A DNA stretch of 64,000 nucleotides from Ga0077555 sp963746315 (GTDB taxonomy: Bacteria > Pseudomonadota > Alphaproteobacteria > Rhizobiales > Hyphomicrobiaceae), in the NCBI GenBank assembly GCA_963746315.1, contig CAVVAR010000010.1:1-64000 (forward strand). The letters run 5' to 3'. How positions within the stretch are numbered: position 1 is the stretch's first letter; each line of letters begins with the position of its first letter. The position numbers were made by a program, and so were the translations under genes. Of the stretch, positions 27,263 through 37,067 are shown one piece after another. Below the pieces are notes generated by a model. The model saw only the letters and a program-made list of their open reading frames with translations. It was not told where the DNA came from and made no database searches.

Positions 27263-27850
27263 TCAGCGGCTGAGGACGGCAACCAGCGCGCGGACGTGGC
27301 CGCCATTCTCCGCGATATAGTTCTCGAACAGCTTTTTGAGGAACGGCGTCATCCAGAACCCGTACACCATGGCATCGCGGACCCGATAGGTCGAGCCCTT
27401 GACCGATAGAAGCCAGCGCACGTCGTAGCTCGAGCCGTCGCGCAGCGTGATGACGCTATCGACCATGATGCCCTGGCCGCCACGTACGCTTCCGGTGATA
27501 CGGTAGCTCGCAACCGGATACTTCGGCGCCTCATTGGCCGTGTAGCGACCGATGAAGCGGACCATGCCGGCCAGATAGCCGGGCCGATCTGTCGGGCTCA
27601 GCTGCGTGCGGTAGGAGCCGAGCGAGTAGCTGCCGATGTAGCCGGTATCGGCGTAGCGATGGATGACCGCCGAGATCAGCGCGGGCGACTTCGACCGGCT
27701 GGCCGAAAGGAGTTCGCGCGCGACCTTCTCCATGAACTGGACCGCCGGATCGGCTGCTCGCGCCGGCACCGCGTGCAGCACGAGCAACAGCGTCGCAAGG
27801 CCCAGCCAACGCGTCGCAGCCATCAAAGCCGGACTTGCCATTCCCGCCAT
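27263..27850 (-). CDS. MlaC/Ttg2D-type phospholipid-binding periplasmic protein
   Basis: 195 residues. A signal peptide ends at VPARA before ADPAVQFM (an inner ATG at 27823 is also possible). The MlaC fold is indicated by ADPAVQFMEKVARELL, IGSYSLGSYRTQLSP, VSSxI-type VDSVITLRDGSSYDVRWLL and YRVRDAMVYGFWMT, matching VxDV.v.G.s. Members ferry phospholipids between membranes with MlaFEDB; no other mla gene is in the window, so this is a stand-alone copy. Confidence 0.8.
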   Translation of the reverse strand: MAGMASPALMAATRWLGLATLLLVLHAVPARAADPAVQFMEKVARELLSASRSKSPALISAVIHRYADTGYIGSYSLGSYRTQLSPTDRPGYLAGMVRFIGRYTANEAPKYPVASYRITGSVRGGQGIMVDSVITLRDGSSYDVRWLLSVKGSTYRVRDAMVYGFWMTPFLKKLFENYIAENGGHVRALVAVLSR

Positions 27851-28017
27851 ATCGCATCCCCGTGGCGCTTGGCGACCGCCCCAATTGGCCGGTCGTATCC
27901 CCCCTGCCGACAGGCGGCAATAAATCACAGCGCAGAGCGCGCGTCAAAGCCTCAACGGCAGGGCGAATAGCCCCATGCTGCGTTAGAGTCGCGGCAATTT
28001 CCGGGCAGCAACGCTAT

Positions 28018-28653
28018 TCACGCTGCAACCGTCCCCAACTCGGGTGCGCTGGCCTCGGCCCGTTGCACCGATCTGCGCTCGTAGATCGCGCGCGCGGGAA
28101 TTTCGGGCAATCCCAGCAATAACTTGGCCTCGTCCAGCATGGCCTGCGTCACCCGCTCCGCCGACATCAGTGTGACGGTCAGGGATGGCTCGGCGTGCAC
28201 CAACACGATTTCGTGAGCGAGGCCCGACAGTGAGGCGCGAACATGATGCGCGATGCCCTTGTACGCGGTCAGCGGAACCAACCGGCGGCGCGAGCCGAGA
28301 GGCGTGCGGCGAATGATCTCGACGTGACCGTCGGCGACGACCACCTCCTGGCGCAGCCAGGCCCGCGAAAGAAGGCGAGTGGCAGGAATGACCATGAGCG
28401 CTGCCCATAGCGTGATGCCGGCTGCGATCTGGGCCGTGGCGAGTGGGCGCGAGGCGAGGACGCCGAGCGAGGCCGGTTCGGCCACGGTGGCGACAGCCAC
28501 GCCACCGAGCACCACAACGAGTTCGACGACCATTGAGCCGACAAATGCGATGCGCGACGCGCCGCTCGCGCTCGGATGGCACTGGGCGATCCTGAGCGGC
28601 AGACGATCGAAGGCCCCAGGAGGCGCATTCCGATCGACAGAAGTCCGCGACAT
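28018..28653 (-). CDS. Hypothetical membrane protein with a possible PH-like domain
   Basis: 211 residues. Two hydrophobic segments (FVGSMVVELVVVLGGVAVA and AQIAAGITLWAALMVI) are followed by a cytoplasmic part rich in beta strands (EVVVADGHVEIIRRTPLGSR, RLVPLTAYKGIAHHVRASLS, EIVLVHAEPSLTVTLMS), an arrangement seen in two-span proteins with bacterial PH domains. No firm family. Divergent from the methionine regulator, with the 20-bp palindrome between them. Confidence 0.6.
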   Translation of the reverse strand: MSRTSVDRNAPPGAFDRLPLRIAQCHPSASGASRIAFVGSMVVELVVVLGGVAVATVAEPASLGVLASRPLATAQIAAGITLWAALMVIPATRLLSRAWLRQEVVVADGHVEIIRRTPLGSRRRLVPLTAYKGIAHHVRASLSGLAHEIVLVHAEPSLTVTLMSAERVTQAMLDEAKLLLGLPEIPARAIYERRSVQRAEASAPELGTVAA

Positions 28654-28804
28654 ATAGCTTTTCCCCCGAAAGACTTAGACGGTTCTCCATAGTACTCACG
28701 AGGCTTTAATCGGCCGTTAACCGTGAGCGGCGCGCGGCTACGCATGGCACGAGTCGAGGCCGTGCGCGACAACCCGGGGGAATGCGCCGCAGAGCCGACT
28801 TGAC

Positions 28805-28824
28805 ATATAAAGATATCTTTATAT
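28805..28824. promoter_or_regulatory. Perfect 20-bp palindromic operator
   Basis: ATATAAAGATATCTTTATAT, a perfect palindrome in a GC-rich setting, 33-52 bp upstream of the ArsR-methyltransferase start. Most likely the autoregulatory site of that ArsR protein, controlling the metF-metH operon; the divergent membrane-protein gene (start 28653) may also be affected. Confidence 0.8.
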
Positions 28825-28856
28825 TTGTCTGTGGGTCTGAGCCTGGAGGCTTCGCG

Positions 28857-29861
28857 TTGCTCGACCAACGGATAGTTCTGGCGATGTTGCGGGCGGCGGC
28901 GGAGCCGACGCGCTTGCGCATTCTAGCCCTGCTGACGCGCGGAGAGCTCAGCGTCAAGGATCTGACCCGGATCCTGAACCAGAGCCAGCCGCGGATCAGC
29001 CGTCACCTGAAACTGCTGACCGAGGCAGGGCTCGTGGATCGCCTGCGAGACGGCAGCTGGGCTTATTTCCAGCTTGTCGCCTCTGGAGACCGCGGCCAGT
29101 TGCTCGATGCGCTGCTTGGGGCGATCAATCCTAACGATGCCGTTCTGGAGCGGGACCGTGGCCGAGCCGAGCTTGTGAAGCGCGAGCGGGAGGCTGCGGC
29201 GCAAGCCTATTTCCGGGCCAATGCGGCCGAATGGGACCGTATCCGCGCTCTGCACATCACCGAGACCGCGGTAGAGGACGAGGTATGCCGCGTGCTCGGC
29301 GACGGGCCGTTCGGGCTGCTGGTCGATCTCGGGACGGGCACCGGGCGCATGCTCGAGCTGCTGTCCGGACGCTACGAGCGCGCCATCGGCTTCGACATCA
29401 ACCACACGATGCTCGACTACGCCCGCAGCAAGATCGAGGAAGCCGGCATTGTAGGAGCCAGCGTGCGTCACGGCGACCTCTACGAGGTGGCGCTGGCCGA
29501 TGGCGCCGCCGACGCCGTGATCATGCATCAGGTGCTGCACTTCCTCACCGAGCCGGCACATGCGATCCGGGAAGCCGCGCGCATCCTGGCCCCTTACGGC
29601 CGGCTGATCATCGTCGATTTCGCACCGCATACCATGGAGTTCATGCGTAACCGGTTCGCGCACGAGCGATTGGGTTTCGCCGAGGCGCAGATGACGCAAT
29701 GGCTGACGGAAGCCGGCCTCAGGCACGACGGAACTCGCAATCTGGTGCCGGCTGCACCGGACGGCGAAGGCAAGCTCACAGTCAAGGTTTGGATCGCCGC
29801 CCGGCCGGCACCTCCCGATACGAGGCCGGCGGACGAGCGACGCAGGAGGGTAGAGGCATGA
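28857..29861 (+). CDS. ArsR-type HTH regulator fused to SAM-dependent methyltransferase (SahR-like)
   Basis: 334 residues from TTG 28857, chosen because GGAGG lies 7 bases upstream and because an earlier start would put the palindrome inside the gene. The N-terminal winged helix (AAAEPTRLRILALLTRGELS, QSQPRISRHLKLLTEAGLVD) is followed by a class I methyltransferase (LVDLGTGTGRMLELLSG, AIGFDINHTMLDYARSKI, VIMHQVLHFLTEP). This fusion is typical of alphaproteobacteria beside metF/metH; ArsR regulators of the SahR type sense S-adenosylhomocysteine. The fused domain may be the SAM/SAH sensor. Its TGA overlaps the metF ATG. Confidence 0.88.
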   Translation: MLDQRIVLAMLRAAAEPTRLRILALLTRGELSVKDLTRILNQSQPRISRHLKLLTEAGLVDRLRDGSWAYFQLVASGDRGQLLDALLGAINPNDAVLERDRGRAELVKREREAAAQAYFRANAAEWDRIRALHITETAVEDEVCRVLGDGPFGLLVDLGTGTGRMLELLSGRYERAIGFDINHTMLDYARSKIEEAGIVGASVRHGDLYEVALADGAADAVIMHQVLHFLTEPAHAIREAARILAPYGRLIIVDFAPHTMEFMRNRFAHERLGFAEAQMTQWLTEAGLRHDGTRNLVPAAPDGEGKLTVKVWIAARPAPPDTRPADERRRRVEA

Positions 29862-30790
29862 CAACGCCAGCAGGCTCGATCGACCGGCTCGAGCGCAGGA
29901 GCCGCATCGTCGGAAACGGCGATATCGAGGTCTCGTTCGAGTTCTTCCCGCCAAAAACGGAGAAGATGGAGGAGGCGCTATGGACATCGATCCGCCGCCT
30001 TGCGCCACTTGGCCCGAGCTTCGTCTCGGTGACCTACGGAGCCGGCGGCTCCACACGGGAGCGGACACACACCACTGTCGCTCGCCTCGCCCGCGAAACC
30101 GCGGTCAGCCCTGCGGCGCATCTCACCTGCGTCAACGCCTCGCGCGCGGAAATCGACGAGGTCGTCCGCGGCTACGCATCGGTCGGCGTCCGACATATCG
30201 TGGCCCTCAGAGGCGATCCCCCGACGGGCGTGGGCACGCGCTACGTGCCGCATCCCGAAGGCTACGCGCAGGCGGCCGACCTCGTCGCCGGCATCAAGCG
30301 AATTGGCGGCTTCGAGGTATCGGTCGGCGGTTATCCCGAGAAGCATCCGGAAAGCCAGAGCTTCGAGGCCGATATCGATTTTCTCAAGGCCAAGGTCGAT
30401 GCCGGCGCCGATCGCATAATCACGCAGTTCTTCTTCGATAACGCGCATTACCTGAGGTTTCTCGAGCGTGTCCGGGCGCGAGGCATCTGGTGCCCGGTCC
30501 TGCCAGGCATCGTGCCGATTCACAACTTCAAGCAGGTAGCAGGGTTCGCCGGCAAGACAGGGACGAGTATGCCGGCGTGGATGGCGCGACGCTTCGAGGG
30601 CCTCGACGACGACCAGGCGACGACGCATCTGGTAGCGGCGGCCGTTGCCGCCGAGCAGGTGCTCGATCTGGTCGACCAGGGCGTGCGGCAGTTCCACTTC
30701 TATACGCTCAACCGGGCCGATCTCGTCTACGCGATCTGCCATCTGCTGGGGCTTCGCCCCCACGCCAAAGCCGCCGAGGCTGCAGCCTGA
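29858..30790 (+). CDS. metF: 5,10-methylenetetrahydrofolate reductase
   Basis: FAD enzyme that makes 5-methyl-THF, the methyl donor for MetH. 310 residues. ATG 29858 has AGGAGG about 8 bases upstream and overlaps the regulator's stop (ATGA). Motifs: VSFEFFPPKTEKMEE with the catalytic Glu, PSFVSVTYGAGGSTRERT, HLTCVNASRAEID, HIVALRGDPP and IITQFFFDNAHYLRF. Second gene of the operon. Confidence 0.96.
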   Translation: MTTPAGSIDRLERRSRIVGNGDIEVSFEFFPPKTEKMEEALWTSIRRLAPLGPSFVSVTYGAGGSTRERTHTTVARLARETAVSPAAHLTCVNASRAEIDEVVRGYASVGVRHIVALRGDPPTGVGTRYVPHPEGYAQAADLVAGIKRIGGFEVSVGGYPEKHPESQSFEADIDFLKAKVDAGADRIITQFFFDNAHYLRFLERVRARGIWCPVLPGIVPIHNFKQVAGFAGKTGTSMPAWMARRFEGLDDDQATTHLVAAAVAAEQVLDLVDQGVRQFHFYTLNRADLVYAICHLLGLRPHAKAAEAAA

Positions 30791-30847
30791 TACGAAGCAC
30801 CCGGACACAATCCGAAACGGGCGCCACAAGCCTGGAGTTGTAGAGAG

Positions 30848-31933
30848 ATGACGAAGCACACTCGATCGATGGACGACTGCCGGGCGACGACCGCGCGACT
30901 GCGGGATGCTGCCGCAAAGCGCATCCTCGTCATCGACGGCGCCATGGGCACCATGATCCAGCGCCACAAGCTGGGCGAAGCCGAGTATCGCGGCGACCGG
31001 TTCAAGGACTGGCACCGCGACGTCAAAGGCAACAACGACCTGCTGGTTCTGAGCCAACCGACGATCATTCGCGACATCCACGCCCAGTACATCGCGGCGG
31101 GTGCCGACCTCGTCGAGACCAACACCTTCAACGCGCAGGTGATCTCCATGGCCGACTATGGCATGGAGGCGCTGTCCTACGAGATCAACGTCGCGGCAGC
31201 GCGTCTGGCGCGCGAGGCCTGCGATGCAGCCATGGCGAAGGACCCGTCGCGCCCGCGCTTCGTCGCCGGCGCCGTCGGCCCGACCAACCGCACCGCCTCG
31301 ATCTCCCCTGACGTCAATAATCCGGGCTATCGCAATGTCTCGTTCGACGAGTTGCGCGAGGCCTACAAGGAGCAGGTGACTGCTCTGATCGAGGGCGGCT
31401 CGGACCTCATTCTGATCGAGACGATCTTCGACACGCTCAACGCCAAGGCAGCGGGCGTGGCGACACTCGAAGCGTACGAGGAGACCGGCATCGAATTGCC
31501 GATCATCATCTCCGGCACCATCACGGATCGCTCGGGCCGCACGCTATCTGGGCAGACACCAACGGCGTTCTGGTACTCGATGCGCCACCTGAAGCCGTTC
31601 GCGATCGGGCTCAACTGCGCGCTCGGAGCCGACCTGATGCGCCCGCACCTCGCCGAGATCGCGGGCGTGGCGGATACGCTCGTCTCGGCCTATCCGAACG
31701 CCGGGCTGCCGAACGCCATGGGCGAGTACGACGAGACACCCGACGACATGGCCTGCCAGATCGAGGCGTGGGCCAAGGACGGCCTCGTCAACATCGTCGG
31801 TGGCTGCTGCGGCTCGACACCCGACCACATCCGCCATGTCGCAGAGCACGTCGCCAAGTTCGCGCCGCGCGAGGTGCCTGTGGTGGAGCCGAAGATGCGG
31901 CTCTCCGGACTGGAAGCGTTCGTGGCGGGGTGA
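30848..31933 (+). CDS. metH: Methionine synthase, homocysteine-binding module (split MetH part 1)
   Basis: 361 residues covering only the first MetH domain (homocysteine methyltransferase barrel): VIDGAMGTMIQRHKLGEAEY, ADLVETNTFNAQ, GPTNRTASISPDV, and the zinc cysteines in GLNCALGADLM and VGGCCGSTPDHI. It ends naturally after LEAFVAG, followed 37 bases later by the second MetH part with its own RBS, so the split appears real and not a frameshift. Must act together with part 2. Confidence 0.93.
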   Translation: MTKHTRSMDDCRATTARLRDAAAKRILVIDGAMGTMIQRHKLGEAEYRGDRFKDWHRDVKGNNDLLVLSQPTIIRDIHAQYIAAGADLVETNTFNAQVISMADYGMEALSYEINVAAARLAREACDAAMAKDPSRPRFVAGAVGPTNRTASISPDVNNPGYRNVSFDELREAYKEQVTALIEGGSDLILIETIFDTLNAKAAGVATLEAYEETGIELPIIISGTITDRSGRTLSGQTPTAFWYSMRHLKPFAIGLNCALGADLMRPHLAEIAGVADTLVSAYPNAGLPNAMGEYDETPDDMACQIEAWAKDGLVNIVGGCCGSTPDHIRHVAEHVAKFAPREVPVVEPKMRLSGLEAFVAG

Positions 31934-31970
31934 AGGTTGATGCTGCGGCATGTGGCAAGGAAATGAACAA

Positions 31971-34663
31971 ATGACGACGCAATCCGCAGGCTCGGCCTTC
32001 ATCAATGTGGGCGAGCGCACGAATGTCACGGGCTCGGCAAAATTTCGGAAGCTGATCGAGCAGGGTGACTACCAGGCGGCGCTGACAGTGGCGCGGCAAC
32101 AGGTGGAGTCGGGCGCACAGATCATCGACGTGAACATGGACGAGGGCCTTCTCGACTCAGAGAAGGCGATGACGACGTTCCTCAACATGATCGCGTCGGA
32201 GCCGGATATCAGCCGCGTGCCGGTGATGATCGACAGCTCGAAGTGGTCGGTGATCGAGGCGGGCCTGAAATGCGTGCAGGGCAAGCCCATCGTCAACTCG
32301 ATCTCGATGAAAGAGGGCGAGGCACAGTTCCTCGAGCAGGCGAAGCAGTGCTTGCGCTACGGCGCCGCCGTGGTCGTGATGGCCTTCGACGAGAAGGGCC
32401 AGGCCGACACCAAGGATCGCAAGGTCGAGATCTGCTCGCGGGCCTACGCATTGCTGACCGAAAAGGTCGGGTTTCCGCCTGAGGACATCATCTTCGATCC
32501 CAACATTTTCGCGGTCGCGACGGGCATCGAGGAGCACAACAATTACGGCGTCGACTTCATCGAGGCAGCACGCGAGATCAAGCAGCGGTTTCCCCTTGTG
32601 CATATCTCGGGAGGCGTGTCGAACCTGTCCTTCTCGTTCCGCGGCAACGAGCCGGTGCGCGAGGCGATGCACTCGGTGTTTCTCTATCATGCCATCCGGG
32701 CCGGCATGGACATGGGCATCGTCAACGCCGGGCAACTCACCGTCTACGACGACATCCCGGCGGATCTGCGCGAGCTGATCGAGGATGTGGTGCTGAACCG
32801 GCGCGCGGATTCGACGGATCGCCTCCTCGAGGCGGCGCAACGCTTCAAGGGGGAAGGCGCCAAGAAGCGCGAGGTCGATCTGGCGTGGCGCAACACGACC
32901 GTCGAGGAGCGGCTGAAGCACGCGCTCGTGCACGGCATCACGGAGTTCATCGAGGTCGACACCGAGGAGGCGCGCGCCAACGCCGCCAAGCCGCTGCATG
33001 TGATCGAAGGCCCGCTGATGGCCGGCATGAACGTCGTCGGCGACCTGTTCGGGGCGGGCAAGATGTTCCTGCCGCAGGTGGTGAAATCGGCGCGCGTGAT
33101 GAAGCAGGCCGTGGCCTACCTGCAGCCCTACCTCGAAGCCGAGAAGCGGGCGTCGGGACTGATCGAGATGCCGCCCAAAGGCAAGGTGGTGATGGCCACC
33201 GTGAAGGGCGACGTGCACGATATCGGCAAGAACATCGTCGGCGTCGTGCTCCAGTGCAACAACTACGAGGTCATCGATCTCGGCGTCATGGTGCCAGCGG
33301 CGAAGATCCTCCAGGTCGCCAAGGAGGAGAACGCAGACATCATCGGACTTTCGGGCCTGATTACGCCGTCGCTCGACGAGATGTGCTACGTCGCCGCCGA
33401 AATGGAGCGGGAGGGCTTCGACGTGCCGCTGCTGATCGGCGGCGCGACGACGAGCCGGGTGCACACGGCCGTGAAGATCAGCCCCAACTATCACAAGGGG
33501 CAGGCGATCTACGTGACCGACGCCAGCCGGGCGGTCGGTGTCGTCTCGAGCCTGCTATCCGAGACCGAGCGCGGCCCTTACATCGAGACGATCCGGGCGG
33601 AGTATGCCAAAGCCCGGGACGCGCATTTGAAAGGCCAGGCGCGCAAGACGCGCATACCGCTCGGCACGGCGCGCAACAACCGCTTCGCGATCGACTGGCA
33701 GAAGACGCGCATCAGGAAGCCGGACTTCCTCGGCACCAGGACGTTCGCGAGCTACGATCTCGCCGAGCTGGTCCGCTACATCGACTGGACGCCGTTCTTC
33801 CAGACGTGGGAGCTGAACGGGCGCTATCCGCGCATCCTCGACGACAACGTGGTCGGCACCGAGGCGCGGCGTCTTTTCGGCGACGCGCAGGAGATGCTGA
33901 CGCGGATCGTCGCCGAGAAGTGGGTCGGAGCGCAGGCCGTGATCGGCTTCTGGCCGGCGAACTCGGTCGAGGACGACATCGAGGTCTACACCGACGACAC
34001 GCGCAAGGTGCGGCTCACGATGCTGCATACCCTGCGCCAGCAGATGGCCCGCGACCCGAGCCGCGAGCGGGCGCATACCGCGCTCGCCGATTTCATTGCG
34101 CCGAAGGAGACAGGAATTCGCCGATTACGTCGGCGGCTTCGCGGTGACGGCCGGCATCGGCGAGGAAGCCGCACTCGAGAGCCACATCGCCAAGACCGAC
34201 GACTACGGCCGGATCATGCTGAAGGCGTTGTGCGACAGGCTGGCCGAGGCGTTCGCGGAGCGGATGCACGAGCGCGTGCGCAAGGAGTTCTGGGGCTACG
34301 TCAAAGGCGAGCGGCTGACGGCGGAGGAGCTGATTGCGGAAAAGTACGTCGGCATCCGTCCGGCGCCCGGCTATCCGGCTCAGCCCGATCACACGGAGAA
34401 GGCCACGCTCTGGCAGCTCATGGACGTCGAGCGGCAGGCTGGCATCCAGCTCACCGAGAGCTTCGCCATGTGGCCGGGGTCGTCGGTGTCGGGGCTCTAT
34501 CTCTCCCACCCAGACAGTCACTATTTCGGCGTCGGGCAGCATCGAGCGCGACCAGGTCGAGGATTACGCGCGCCGCAAGGCCTGGACGATCGAGGAGACC
34601 GAGCGGTGGCTGGCACCCGTGCTCAACTACGATCCAGCGGCGGCGAAGGACAAGGCGGCATAA
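31971..34663 (+). CDS. metH: Methionine synthase, folate/cobalamin/activation modules (split MetH part 2)
   Basis: About 896 residues after repair. Start ATG 31971 with AAGGA nine bases upstream. Domains in order: pterin-binding (FINVGERTNVTGSAKF), cap, cobalamin-binding with the His ligand in DVHDIGKNIVGVVLQCNNYE and GLSGLITPSLDE, and the SAM activation domain (YIDWTPFFQTWELNGRYP, RPAPGYPAQPDH). Two extra bases, near 34113 (before IADYVGGFAVTAGIGEE) and near 34540 (before SIERDQVEDYARRK), break the frame; as read it would run to 34790. Repaired stop at 34661-34663. The substrate homocysteine module is the preceding gene. Confidence 0.93.
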
Positions 34664-34823
34664 ATCGACCCCGCAGGCGGCCCGAAGCTCGACGAGATGC
34701 ATCGCGGCAACGGCGCTTGGCTCATGGTCCAGCTCGACGGCACGGCTGCCTCGCATGTGTCGTCGAGCGCTGATAGCTTGCTGCGTGTGATCGTCGGCCG
34801 AGTCGGCGACACCTCACGACGCC

Positions 34824-35195
34824 ATGGGGGAGACAATGCTGCCGCGCATCGTGCTGCTGCTCTTACAGATTGCAGCGGCCTGGTTTCTGGCCGAACCGAT
34901 CAAGTCCGCACTGCCGGCGCTGCTTGGCCGGCAATACGACATCTTCATCTACGCGCTGCTCTACGCGGCCATCATCATGGTGGTGGGCTTCGCTGGCTCG
35001 CTGGTCCTGAAGGGCGTCCGCGTACCGGGCGTGGGCACGTTCATCGCGAGCCTCGTGCTGGCGAGCATTCTCGCCGCGATCACGCTCTTCACGCAGATTT
35101 CGGGACCGATCCAGGAGGCACTTCCCTTCCTTCGGGGGAACGCCAAGCTGTATCCACTGGTGGGCGCGCTCCTGGGGTACCTGCTCAAACGCTGA
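34824..35195 (+). CDS. Small integral membrane protein
   Basis: 123 residues with four likely membrane helices (VLLLLQIAAAWFLAEP, FIYALLYAAIIMVVGFAGSL, TFIASLVLASILAAITLF, LYPLVGALLGYLL). The start may be ATG 34824 or 34836; neither has an ideal RBS. No family recognised. A strong hairpin terminator follows at 35222. Confidence 0.65.
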   Translation: MGETMLPRIVLLLLQIAAAWFLAEPIKSALPALLGRQYDIFIYALLYAAIIMVVGFAGSLVLKGVRVPGVGTFIASLVLASILAAITLFTQISGPIQEALPFLRGNAKLYPLVGALLGYLLKR

Positions 35196-35221
35196 GCGGG
35201 TCCCTTGCGGATGAAACGACA

Positions 35222-35249
35222 TCGGCGCGGATCGGGGGATCCGCGCCGA
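35222..35249 (+). terminator. Hairpin terminator
   Basis: Perfect 12-bp stem TCGGCGCGGATC / GATCCGCGCCGA with a GGGG loop, followed by CTGTGTTTG. Ends the small membrane-protein gene (and perhaps the met operon). The U-tract is weak. Confidence 0.6.
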
Positions 35250-35321
35250 CTGTGTTTGAGGCCCTGTCGGGCTAGTGTCAGTGTGAGCGTCGAGCGGCAG
35301 CCGGATATGGCGCCGGTCCGG

Positions 35322-35405
35322 TCACACCATGCCGAGCACGATCGCTGCCAGGAATCCGAACGACACGATCGCGGCCAGCACGTTCAGTCTCATTCTCAGT
35401 TCCAT
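35322..35405 (-). CDS. 27-residue single-span membrane peptide
   Basis: ATG 35405 has a strong AAAGGAGG four bases upstream and opens a 27-codon frame starting MELRMRLNVLAAIVSFG and ending VLGMV. A basic N-terminus is followed by one hydrophobic helix. The strong ribosome site and the coherent positive-inside membrane design support a real gene although it is tiny. Function unknown. Confidence 0.6.
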   Translation of the reverse strand: MELRMRLNVLAAIVSFGFLAAIVLGMV

Positions 35406-35912
35406 CGTGCCTCCTTTGACGGCTTGAAGCCGCCCAGAGCTAGTGGCGTGCCCGCTCCATGAACGAGGATTAATCTCGCCGCCACGCGTTTGCCAAGCGA
35501 AAAATGCACTGCCGCCGCAATAGTTCGGCGTATTGGGAAAGAAAACTCATTAAAAAAGTGTTGCAAACCGGCAACTCGACGTGCAGCCGAACCGCAACCC
35601 GAGTGATATATTTCACCTGCCGCAAGTCGTGGTCCAGTTCTGGAAGATATTTACTTCCCCATCCCGCTCAATTCGATCCAGACAACCCCGTTGCAGCGGC
35701 AGCACAGCCGAGATGACTTGCAGCACCGCGCCAGTCAATCCTTCCCACTCGATTGCGCAAAACCGCAGCGGGAGCAATGAGACGGTCGCGATTGCTGGTG
35801 CGCGACTGGCGTGAGAAGAAGGGGTGACAGCAGCCTTTGCGGCTATGGCAGGGCAGCCATGCGGTTCAATCAGGGCAAGCCGGGCAAGCTGGTTCGAAAA
35901 CGGAGATCAATC
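35406..35912. other. Intergenic region without a supported gene
   Basis: About 500 bp, locally AT-richer than its surroundings (for example around 35530-35570). Open frames here have no RBS or protein-like composition. It must hold the promoters of the 27-residue peptide and of the MDR oxidoreductase, but I cannot place them. Confidence 0.5.
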
Positions 35913-36899
35913 ATGGATTTCAACGCGTTCGTTCTCACCAAAGGCGACAAGGGGCAAGACCTCGCCTGGCGCTCGGTGGGGGAGTCCGAGCTGATGGACG
36001 GTGACGTGACGGTGCGCGTGTCGCACTCGACCATCAACTACAAGGATGGCCTCGCGCTGACCGGCAAGGCGCCCGTGGTCCGCCGGTGGCCGATGATTCC
36101 AGGTATCGATTTCGCCGGGACTGTCGAAGAGTCATCGCACACGGATTTCAAGCCGGGTGATGCCGTGATCCTGAACGGATGGGGGCTGGGCGAGACCCAT
36201 CTCGGTGGCTACGCGGAGGTAGCCCGGGTCAAGGGCGACTGGCTGATCAAGCGGCCGGACGGCATCTCGGCCACCCAGTCGATGGCCATCGGCACGGCGG
36301 GATACACGGCGATGCTGAGCGTGCTGGCACTCGAGCGGCACGACGTAGCGCCGGCGAGCGGCCCCATTCTGGTGACGGGCGCGGCCGGCGGGGTCGGTAG
36401 TGTCGCCGTCGCGGTTCTGGCCAAGCTCGGCTACCACGTGATTGCCTCCACGGGCCGGGCTGCGGAGACCGATTACCTCAAGGGCCTCGGCGCCAAGGAG
36501 ATCATCGACCGGGCGGAGCTCGGTGCAGGCCCGGGCCGCGCGCTGGCCAAGGAGCGGTGGGCGGGCGTCGTCGACGCGGTGGGCAGCCACACGCTCGCCA
36601 ACGCCATTGCGGCAACGCGTTACGGCGGGTGCATCGCAGCCTGCGGTCTCGCACAAGGCATGGACCTTGCCACATCGGTGGCGCCGTTCATCCTTCGCGG
36701 CGTGACGCTCGCCGGCATCGACAGCGTGATGGCCCCGAAAGCTCGGCGGGTCGAGGCCTGGGGACGGCTCGCCCGCGATCTCGACCCGGCAACGCTGGCG
36801 GCGATGACCGTGACGCGGCCGATCGCCGATGCGCCCGCGCTCGCGCCCGACATCCTCGCCGGCAAGGTTCGCGGTCGGGTAGTGCTCGAGATCGGGTAA
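35913..36899 (+). CDS. MDR family oxidoreductase, acrylyl-CoA reductase (AcuI/YhdH) type
   Basis: 328 residues from ATG 35913, with GGAG eight bases upstream. Zinc-free medium-chain reductase: MDFNAFVLTKGDKGQ, SHSTINYKDGLALTGKAPV, PGIDFAGTVEES, NADPH motif VTGAAGGVGSVAVAVLAKLG and VDAVGSHTLANAIA are all typical of YhdH/AcuI, which reduces acryloyl-CoA to propionyl-CoA. Single gene; the true substrate is not proven. Confidence 0.9.
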   Translation: MDFNAFVLTKGDKGQDLAWRSVGESELMDGDVTVRVSHSTINYKDGLALTGKAPVVRRWPMIPGIDFAGTVEESSHTDFKPGDAVILNGWGLGETHLGGYAEVARVKGDWLIKRPDGISATQSMAIGTAGYTAMLSVLALERHDVAPASGPILVTGAAGGVGSVAVAVLAKLGYHVIASTGRAAETDYLKGLGAKEIIDRAELGAGPGRALAKERWAGVVDAVGSHTLANAIAATRYGGCIAACGLAQGMDLATSVAPFILRGVTLAGIDSVMAPKARRVEAWGRLARDLDPATLAAMTVTRPIADAPALAPDILAGKVRGRVVLEIG

Positions 36900-37067
36900 G
36901 CCGGCGACGGGCCGGCGTTGGCAGCGCCGCCCGTTGCCGAGCCGGCAGACGCCACGCAACGCATAATTAACCCTGCGACGCGTCTTGCCCGGCCCGTCGA
37001 GCCGATTTGCACCCTGCTGGCATAGACTTCGCGATGCCTCGAAGCGCCAACCAGCAGGACGCGACGT

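Noticed and set aside
32157..33494. A 445-codon open frame antisense to metH
   Set aside because: His/Arg/Val-rich shadow of a GC-rich coding strand; the opposite strand carries clear MetH motifs.
30848..34663. MetH split caused by a frameshift
   Set aside because: The first part ends with a natural domain boundary, there are 37 bp of spacer and the second part has its own AAGGA site and ATG, so the split looks genuine, unlike the two later one-base shifts.
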